Part shown: one piece after another, positions 56,789 to 64,000 of the stretch
How positions within the stretch are numbered: the stretch's first letter is position 1
How the letters are laid out: the number at the start of each line of letters is the position of its first letter
Source of the DNA: Podospora pseudoanserina
Lineage: Eukaryota; Ascomycota; Sordariomycetes; Sordariales; Podosporaceae
NCBI RefSeq assembly: GCF_035222485.1
Contig: NC_085923.1
Span: forward strand, 930,001-994,000
Reading direction: 5' to 3'
DNA: 64,000 bases
Translations under genes and position numbers: made by a program
Notes under the pieces: generated by a model
The model's input: the letters and a program-made list of their open reading frames with translations, nothing else
Database searches by the model: none
Told to the model about the DNA's origin: nothing

Positions 56789-59092
56789 TCACAACTTGAA
56801 GGCACCGCTGGTATGAGGTCCCTTGTGCTCCACAATCTTCTTCCCATCCAACCCAACAACCTCACCCTTTCTATTGATCACCTTGACACCGCCCTTCCTG
56901 AGATCGTTCATTGTCTCCCGTTGGGCCTCGGCCTTCTTGTTGACAGGCTTGTTGGCATCAAGGCCACCGGCCTTGCGGATGCGCTCCTTCTCACGTCTAC
57001 GTCTCCTGGCCTTCTCCTCGCGGCTCATTTCCTGCTTGGCCACTGGCAAGCCGCTCTTGGCCACAACCTCGCCCTTCTCAGCCGAATCCTTGCCTGGCGC
57101 GTAGACCTCCTGGGGCGCAATCATGCTCTCGCCGCCGGCAACACCCTGGGCAGTGGTGGGTTGAGCATCCTCCATGGCCACCGTAGCGACATCGGCCACG
57201 ACGGTAAGAGTGGGAGCCACAGGCTTGGGCTTGTAGTGCCAGCTGCTGAGAGCGTCAAGCCGGGCGCTGACGTCCTTCCACATCTGCTTGATCTCCTCCT
57301 CGTCCTTCCGCGTCTTGTCGTCAGCCGCGCTGACGTAGGCGTCAGGGTTGGACTCCTTAATGTGCTGCTCCTCGTATATCTCGGCCAAACTTTGCTTGCC
57401 CTTGGTGTCCTCGATATCCACCAGGCCGCGGCGGGCCGAGTTCGGGTTGCCAAAGTCATCGGGACGGCGGCGAAGAACTTCGTCGAATTCGTTTGCGAGA
57501 ATGCGTCGCTTGATGAGTTCCTCGATAGACTCGGAGACGTCCTCTGTCATGACTGGTACCGGCTTGCCGGCATGCTCAAAGTCAAGATCCTCCTCGAGTA
57601 GCGAGTTAATGGGACGAGCCTGCGCAGTGGCCTCACCGGATAAGGTCCAAGCCCGCTTGGCCACCAATTCAGATTCGAGTTTGCGAATTTCATCCGCAAT
57701 CTTGACCCGTCTGCGCTCGTGGGCGGAGCGACGGGATTTGGGATTTCCGGCCGAGGCATCAGACAGAGCGTCTTCCTCGGCGGAAAACTCGGACAGATCA
57801 TCAAAGAGATCACGCTTGACATCGTTCTCGGCTCTTTCCATATCCTCCTCGGTCGGCTGGAACGGCTTCTTGGGCATGTATGGTTTTCTCTGATTGCCCG
57901 TCCTCTTCTTAGCTGGTGGCGCGAAGAAGTCCTTGTAGTAGATGTCGTTGGCGGTAAGGTCCATGTCCATATCGTCAGCACCGGCAGGCTGGTCATCATC
58001 ACCCTCGTCATCCTCGCTGTCACTGAACTTGGCCAAATCTGCGAGCTCTTTCTTGCTCAATGCTGGTCCCTCGTCGTCCTCGTCATCATCCATATCCATG
58101 TCATCCATGTCCATGTCTGAATCCTTATCCTTGGCCCCCTTCTTGCTAAATTTGTTGACTGCGAACGGGTCTCCGTGCCAATCGACAGCCTCCTCGTCGC
58201 TGGCGTAATCTGTATTTGGATCTGCGCGAGCATCCTGGTCCTCGAACCATTGGGTTTGCTTGTTAAACTCGTCTATTGAGAAGAAGCCGTCGTTGAGTCC
58301 GTTGGGGTCTTCAACGAAGTCGGCAACTTCAGCTTCAGAGTCTTCTTCATCCTCATCATCTTCTCCGTCCTCTTCAACCTCGGCCCCTTCCTCTTCTACA
58401 CCCATCTCCTCGTCCTCCTCATCTTCGTCATCGTCTTCATCTTCGTCGTCATCCTCGGCTTCCAAATCGAACATGCTCTCGCCTTCTTCGCCGATACTGG
58501 ATGTCTCCTCGTCAGAGTCCTCAGTATCGGCCTCACTGCCCTCGTCAACATCGGAAGATGCGCTCGCGTCATCCTCATCGTCCGATCCAACTTCAAACCC
58601 ATCCTTGCCGAGATCCAGGGTCTTGGCCCCAGCGCCTTCTTGCTCGATTTCGTTGTTCTCCTGGAGTTCTTCCAGGACCGATGTCGACTCCTGAAGCGCG
58701 CTGCTGATGATCTTCTTTGCCTGCTGCCATACTTGATCTGTTTCGAAGCCGTCGATATGCAGTTTTCTGATTTTTAGAATGGCGCTCTGACCGTAGCTGC
58801 CGTCTCTCTTGCGCTTCTTGCCAGCCTCACGGAGCCTCTGCTGTTGTTGATCGCTGACCGGGCCAGCCAGAGAGTCGAGCGTCTCTTTTGCCAATTGCAG
58901 CGAGCCGTTGGGGAGCAGAGGTGGGGGCTGCAGGAAAAGATGGCGGTTTGCCGGGGCAGTCGAGTCGAGGAAGAGGGCGATGGCCGAGCTGGGCCCGAGG
59001 GCAGCTACACCGTTTTGCGACATGGCGGGAAGATTGGTGAGGGTGTGGGAGGTGGAGGTGAGGTCCGAGTTGCTGCCTGTCGACCCTGCCAT
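56789..59092 (-). CDS. MPP10: U3 snoRNP protein MPP10
   Basis: Component of the small-subunit processome that binds U3 snoRNP with Imp3/Imp4 for 18S rRNA maturation. It is one exon of 767 aa. The N-terminal part is moderately conserved. Long Asp/Glu blocks follow (residues about 165-280 and 330-400), then the Mpp10 signature segments YYKDFFAPP, ANEFDEVLRRRPDD, RRGLVDIEDTKGKQSLAEIY and MWKDVSARLDALSSWHYKPKP. The basic end EEKARRRRREKERIRKAGG is also typical. The frame is open to 59293, but I place the start at 59092 (MAGSTGSNS) because the upstream 67 codons are Trp/Cys-rich and unlike the family. The acidic blocks make antisense ORFs that should be ignored. Confidence 0.94.
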   Translation of the reverse strand: MAGSTGSNSDLTSTSHTLTNLPAMSQNGVAALGPSSAIALFLDSTAPANRHLFLQPPPLLPNGSLQLAKETLDSLAGPVSDQQQQRLREAGKKRKRDGSYGQSAILKIRKLHIDGFETDQVWQQAKKIISSALQESTSVLEELQENNEIEQEGAGAKTLDLGKDGFEVGSDDEDDASASSDVDEGSEADTEDSDEETSSIGEEGESMFDLEAEDDDEDEDDDEDEEDEEMGVEEEGAEVEEDGEDDEDEEDSEAEVADFVEDPNGLNDGFFSIDEFNKQTQWFEDQDARADPNTDYASDEEAVDWHGDPFAVNKFSKKGAKDKDSDMDMDDMDMDDDEDDEGPALSKKELADLAKFSDSEDDEGDDDQPAGADDMDMDLTANDIYYKDFFAPPAKKRTGNQRKPYMPKKPFQPTEEDMERAENDVKRDLFDDLSEFSAEEDALSDASAGNPKSRRSAHERRRVKIADEIRKLESELVAKRAWTLSGEATAQARPINSLLEEDLDFEHAGKPVPVMTEDVSESIEELIKRRILANEFDEVLRRRPDDFGNPNSARRGLVDIEDTKGKQSLAEIYEEQHIKESNPDAYVSAADDKTRKDEEEIKQMWKDVSARLDALSSWHYKPKPVAPTLTVVADVATVAMEDAQPTTAQGVAGGESMIAPQEVYAPGKDSAEKGEVVAKSGLPVAKQEMSREEKARRRRREKERIRKAGGLDANKPVNKKAEAQRETMNDLRKGGVKVINRKGEVVGLDGKKIVEHKGPHTSGAFKL

Positions 59093-61963
59093 GCTTTTGG
59101 GTTCTGGCGAATTGTGTTTGTGGCGTCGCGATGCCCAAAAGTCAAAATGCTGTTGCAAGGCAAATTTTGGCCGCTTCTTTGCTTCCAAAAAATCTCGGAC
59201 GGCCTTTGAGCCCCACCACAAAGCTGGGCAGATGCAGCCAATCATGAGCTTTGCCTTTGATACAGTAAGGCTTATCGCAAGGCCCCCATTCAAGAGCCTT
59301 GCAGCAGCACCTTGAGAGCTTCTCCAAATTCACAGAAGATCATTTGAGCACACTTACAATGATATGGATGTCTTGTTCTTAGGTCTTCATTCTCGCCAAT
59401 TGAATTTGTCTACCTCTCAACCATTGATGGCACAGTTATTCCATGATACGCACACCAACAACAGCAGCAACGAGACGTTTGCCCGATGGCTTCACCCGCA
59501 TTTTTTATCTCTAGCATCAAGTCAACTTGAGTAGAAATACCAATCTGAACTTGACCACCTTGCACTCGAAACCACACCACCTTCACTGCATGGGCTGGCT
59601 CAAACAGCACCTAGTATACGGGCCGCGATGATCTTCTCCTCCAATGGTTATCTTGCCGACGGGAGGCTTCACGGTCATTACTCTGGATCGCCCACAGCAT
59701 GAAGCGCGCATTGACTATCAACGACTCTACTGGACGAAAGCTAAAATTACTGGCCAGCTCCTCATCAACACCTTCCAATTCGAAATTCGGGATGGTGTTT
59801 GTGTAGCCGGAATCGCAGGAAAAGTGAAGATCGCAAAACTCTCTCAATCGTGGCTGGTTACAGCACATCAAGAACCCCGCAAAGACGACCGGTATAGCCT
59901 TGAGCAACTCTGATCACGCATTACGAAGACCAGCAAGCCGAGCCGACAGCAACGACGCGGAAGCAAGAGACTTCTTCCGGGCTGCGCGATGTGCGCAGGT
60001 CCCCTGTTTCGCTTCGCTTCAGACACAAGCCGTGAAGTATACGTAGAGATATCTGATGCCGTTAGGCCTATAAGAGGCAGACACGCGTATTCCCGAAGCT
60101 ATGTGACGCTGAAAAGCTTCTTTCAATCTTCATCAGATGGTCACGAGACAGTCAGGCATGTCGTGCTCCTCAAAGCTGGACTTCCACCAATCGATGCCTC
60201 GAATGGAGGAACCGTCCCTCATCTTCAACGGCGCTGACCCTGGCCTCAGATCCCTTGTCCAGGCCCTCATGGGGTCCAAGCGGGGGAAGCACCAGCCACT
60301 GACGCTGCGCAAGGATTGTTTCGGTCTTGAAACACCCTTGGTCACTTGTCTCTAATCTTTCGGTACTCTATCTGTCCATGTACACCAGGACGAAGCAGCA
60401 ACCCTCTCTCGACTCGTCTGCGTAACCAGCCGATAACGAAAGTCCAAGATGAACTTTTGGGACAAAACTGATGGGCAAACTCGACCATCTCTCTGCAGGG
60501 GACGGGAAATGTCCCGAATGAAATGCAAGGCCCAAGATAGCGTCGTCGCTTTGGTCGCTTGAATGGGTCAAAAATTTCTTTCCAAAATATTCTCAAGTCT
60601 GAAGAGGCCGGCGGAAGCTGCCACCTTCTACGGCGGGGGCCAGTAAGATGGACGAATTCCCCCACGTGGAGGCACTGTCCGTCTCAGAGGTCAAAACTTT
60701 TGGACCAAGAACATGAATGCTACTCTCCCGACAGTACTGCAGATGCAGAGGAAAACGACATGCCTATCCGCCGAATAACGGTTGCTGTAGAAAGTCCTCG
60801 CGTGCGTGAGGTAGGAGGTTTGTCCTCAAGATATTATCCCAGAGGGCGTGTCAAGTGGCAACATGACTTCTTGTCACGCAATGCGAGTCAGTATTTTACC
60901 AAAGCTCTCTCTTGGCTTTAAACCGTTTACGTAGCACCAAGACAACGGCAAGCCACGACGGGCATATTATCATACAATCCTAACTTGGCACTCAAAGCTA
61001 TGAAGCCGTTCCCGTCCCGCCTCTTCCTCTGCTGTCCATCGTCGAAGGGGACCGATGGCCGGAGGGAAGACCGGCAGCTACGGAGCTTGATCAGTCAGTT
61101 CTGTACTCTGTGCAGACAGTGGATAGATCTGATCTCGAGATCTCAATTTCCAAGCGAAGGGTCGGAAAAAGAAGGACAAGCCTTTCTGTGATGCTTCCTA
61201 GCGCCCTACCTGTACGGAATAGGTAACTGTGATTGTGTGTTAAGTATGTACACAAACTCGGTTGGACGGGTTCACGGACACACAACCGAGGAGAGTTGGT
61301 CGCGATAAGCTTTTTGCCAGGGACTCCTTGTGGTTTCGGTGCATCTGCAAGCGGAGGGACGCACTCGACGCACTTCTGCAGCATGTGCTACCATGTGCCA
61401 TGTCCCTGCCCAGACGAACCCAGCCCCAATTTGTGGCCGTAGGGGTCCACTAAACGGCATGGTACCCCACCAGCGTCGCAGCAGGTACGGGTACCTGTAG
61501 ACTCTTCCAAGCTTACAAGGTTGAACAAAGTACTGATGACACCTGCCGAGCCCGAGGGAACTGGCAGGCTCTTGTTCTTCGCCTCCCTCCGGTTCCAGCA
61601 CAAGCGTTGGTTCCAGGTTTATCACTTGCTCAGAAACCCCAAATTCTTGCCCAGAGAGGCCTCTTTCAGCATCCCCAATTCCCTCTGTTTCTTCTCTTCG
61701 ACACTAATTGCTTCGAGTCGAGTCAAATCGACCGCTGCGGTTGAAACAATTCCAGAATCATCGGTTGCTTACCCGGTACCAAAACAATCGAGAGCGCTGC
61801 CCTGCCGACTGTACCCGCCCTTGCATAGGATTCGTCAATTTGTCGTCATCGCCCACTGAACCACCGCTTCCCCAAGCATCTATTGTGAAACTGGCATATA
61901 GGTATTATCGGGGCATTTGTTTTCTTGCAAGACATCTGGAATCCCCTACAAGTCAAGAGAGGA
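59093..61963. other. 2.9-kb intergenic between divergent genes
   Basis: It lies between the MPP10 start (-) and the SPX gene start (+). The ORFs are short and unconvincing, and no RNA gene was recognised. A GATCTGATCTCGAGATCTC near-palindrome lies at about 61124-61143. It presumably contains both promoters; the excess length is unexplained. Confidence 0.5.
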
Positions 61964-63518
61964 ATGAAATACGGGGAGCAGTTCGAACAGGAGTCTGTTC
62001 CGCAATGGAGCCTTTGTAAGTTTGCAAACCCGCCACAACCGCCTCTCGAAACCGCATCTTCTAACCTGCGCCGACATGGCAGATAACATTGACTACAACT
62101 CTCTAAAACACCACATCAAAACGCACACGACAAAGGACCAAGCGACGGCCATAGCGATCCCGGGACATCAAGACACTGCCCTCGGCAAGTTCGAGGAAGG
62201 CTTCTACGGCGAGCTGTGTCGCCAACATGACCGAGTCGACCTCTTTGTCTCCAGCAAGGCTGACGAGATCTCGCGGCGCCTCCAGCACTCGTCCAATCAG
62301 ATTCACCGCCTAATAGTACGCTGCGCAACATCAGGCCGGAGCACCATCTCGATCAAACGACAGCGGCGGTTTGTCAAGTACGAGCAGGAACTCCTCCAAT
62401 GCGGCGACGACATCCGCTCCCTGCGGCGCTTTGTCGACGCGCAGATCGTGGCGTTCCGCAAGATACTCAAAAAGTACAGAAAATGGACCGGGTCGTCGAC
62501 GCTGGGGATACGCTTCAGGGACAATGTCTTGTCGCACCCCAAAAGCTTCACGCGGTGCGACTTTTCGCACTTGCAGGCCAGGTATGACGACTTGCTGGTC
62601 ACGCTGCGGGCAGCATCGCCTGTCGGCATGAGCGGGATTGGCTCCCCGACCCCCGAGCCGACGGTCGACCCGCGCGATCGGCAGAGCTCCCCGAGCGAGG
62701 CGACGATTGTGAGCGAGTCACAGGTGGTGTACTGGAATGAGTACGACTGCGGAAGCGAGGCGGGGGACAACGACAGGAGGGATGAGGATTATGCTATTTA
62801 TATTGACCCGAACGAGGACATGAGCTTCCCCGGCATGAAGGCTCTTGGGAATCTTTTCTCCAACCCGGTCAAGAGGTTGAACTCAGCCTGGATGTCGATT
62901 CGATCGGTGCGGTCGAGGGAGTCTCCCTTGAGCGATGATATTGAGCGCGGACCACTCTTGCCGACTGACTCGACCGTTTCGACGTACGGTTCAACTCGTG
63001 CGAAGCCATTCTCTACCGAACCGAGCTACTTTACGATACCGCCTGGCAGTAGGGGTGGCCAGTCCGACACTGATGTGGAGGAGGATGCCAACTACTCCAA
63101 CCGCCACAGTCGGAGGGGGTCGTATGGGTATGCTTCCTCGGAAGATCAGTTTCCTACCGGCTATCGTCCTCACTATGCTGCTCTGCCGAGCATCAATGAC
63201 CAGCGCATTGAGCAGTACAGGGAAAACATGTTTTTCTGGATCACGTGGGGTTGCTACGCTGTTGCGTATGTCTTGATGGGGATTGCGACTGTGCTCATCA
63301 CGGCGGGGCGTAACAAGAAGCGACTTGAGGTGGACGCGGGTGTGACGCTGGGCATCATGACTTCTTTGGGGCTGGCATGTGCGGCGATTTGTATGACGGT
63401 GGCCAGGCAGGAAAGGATGGGATGGGTTGGGCTGGTGGCGACGTGGATTGCGTTTGCGGGGATATGTGCGGCCAACGGGGTGTTGCTTGTGCTTGTGGTT
63501 GGGAATGCTCCTCTATGA
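61964..63518 (+). CDS. SPX-domain membrane protein, Vtc5-like
   Basis: Phosphate or inositol-pyrophosphate sensing SPX protein with a DUF202-like membrane tail. Exon 1 is 61964-62015, which encodes the SPX opening MKYGEQFEQESVPQWSL. A 67-nt intron (GTAAGT...CTAAC...GCAG) leads to exon 2 at 62083-63518, which continues YNIDYNSLKHHIK; total 495 aa. Without this exon the SPX domain would start at an internal ATG at 62076 that is part of the intron. SPX spans about residues 1-180. The middle is Ser/Asp-rich and disordered, and three membrane segments lie at about 401-425, 440-465 and 470-492. There is no polyphosphate polymerase domain, so it resembles yeast Vtc5, a VTC regulator, and not Vtc2, Vtc3 or Vtc4. 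Vacuolar membrane location is inferred. Confidence 0.9.
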
Positions 63519-64000
63519 TCAAAGTCTGAGGGAAGGCGTGATAGCCTGATGATCTTGAGACGAGAGATCTCTTTTTTTTCCCTTTTTTTCTTCTCTTTGG
63601 TATTGGGTCATTTTGTATTTAACTGTACGGGTTGCGCATTACATCGGATGGGGTCTCCTGGGTGAGGGAGGCTGTTTTCCGCCATGGGAGCAAAGGTTGC
63701 ATGATACCAGGTTGGTTTTTTCTTCTTTTCTTCTTGAGTATACCAAGGCGGCATACATTTGGTGGGGAAGGGGGGGGAAGGAGGGCGCTTTGAAGGGTAA
63801 AAGCAAAGCGGGATATTGTTGAGATGGTTAGCTGTACCTTTTGTGTGTGTAATAGTAACAACAGCAGCGGTTTTGTCATTCACTCTCATATAAGACGAAG
63901 ACTTGATGTTGTTGTGTGAGCAAGCAATCCAACCCCCACTTCACGAATGAAACCGATTGAAGTTCCCCTCATCCACTTAAACGGTCCCTCACTTAAACCC
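63519..64000. other. 3' flank of the SPX gene to window end
   Basis: 482 bp with T-rich 3' untranslated-type sequence. No gene was seen; the window ends here. Confidence 0.6.

Noticed and set aside
56735-57601. 288-codon plus-strand ORF over MPP10
   Set aside because: Antisense shadow of the acidic, codon-biased MPP10 gene.
1-64000. Transposable elements, virus-like elements or CRISPR arrays
   Set aside because: No transposase, integrase, reverse transcriptase or capsid-like frames, no long terminal repeats, and no spaced direct repeats were found by eye.

Overview
The window reads as nuclear DNA of a filamentous ascomycete, most likely a Sordariomycete (Sordariales-like). The grounds are many short introns (55-112 nt) with GTRNGT donors and CTAAC/CTGAC branch motifs, strong C/G third-position preference, Zn2Cys6 regulators, a GH6 cellulase, intron-bearing tRNA genes and plentiful microsatellites. 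I see no transposase, reverse transcriptase, LTR pair or CRISPR array, and no biosynthetic gene cluster.

Layout. 0-4.1 kb: AT-rich sequence, then an unrecognised two-exon gene (-). 4.5-5.9 kb: Zn2Cys6 regulator (+). 6.4-7.6 kb: GH6 cellobiohydrolase without a carbohydrate-binding module (-), followed by about 2.5 kb of upstream DNA. 10.1-14.1 kb: mitochondrial rRNA methyltransferase MRM2 (-) and a large coiled-coil protein (-). 14.7-15.8 kb: OST3/OST6 (+). 16.2-16.8 kb: two intron-containing tRNA genes, Ile(AAT) and Asp(GTC). 17.3-20.9 kb: a decayed-looking stretch with an eroded low-complexity gene, a frameshifted metallophosphoesterase and a 5' fragment duplicated from it. 21.4-28.8 kb: AFG1-like ATPase (-) and NUP133 (+), divergent. 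32.7-34.2 kb: plasma-membrane type casein kinase I (+). 36-39.4 kb: p24 cargo receptor (-) and SWC4 (+). 39.4-46.2 kb: about 6.8 kb without a supportable gene. 46.3-48.6 kb: a Zn2Cys6 DNA-binding domain fused to a maltose-acetyltransferase-like hexapeptide enzyme (+). 51.8-54.2 kb: AP-3 mu (-) and a DMO2/DUF4536 protein (+). 55.2-59.1 kb: complex I 20-kDa subunit (-) and MPP10 (-). 62-63.5 kb: SPX protein with a DUF202-like tail, similar to Vtc5 (+).

Most genes are housekeeping functions that share no single pathway: secretion (OST, p24, AP-3), mitochondria (MRM2, AFG1-like, complex I PSST, DMO2), nucleus and ribosome (NUP133, SWC4, MPP10), signalling and phosphate (CK1, SPX). The most distinctive items are the regulator-acetyltransferase fusion, whose zinc cluster is cut by an intron carrying a GTT microsatellite next to the donor; the hidden first exon of the SPX gene; and the decaying metallophosphoesterase locus. 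Exon coordinates are my own splice calls from frame, phase and splice consensus. Family names come from motif recognition, not database searches.
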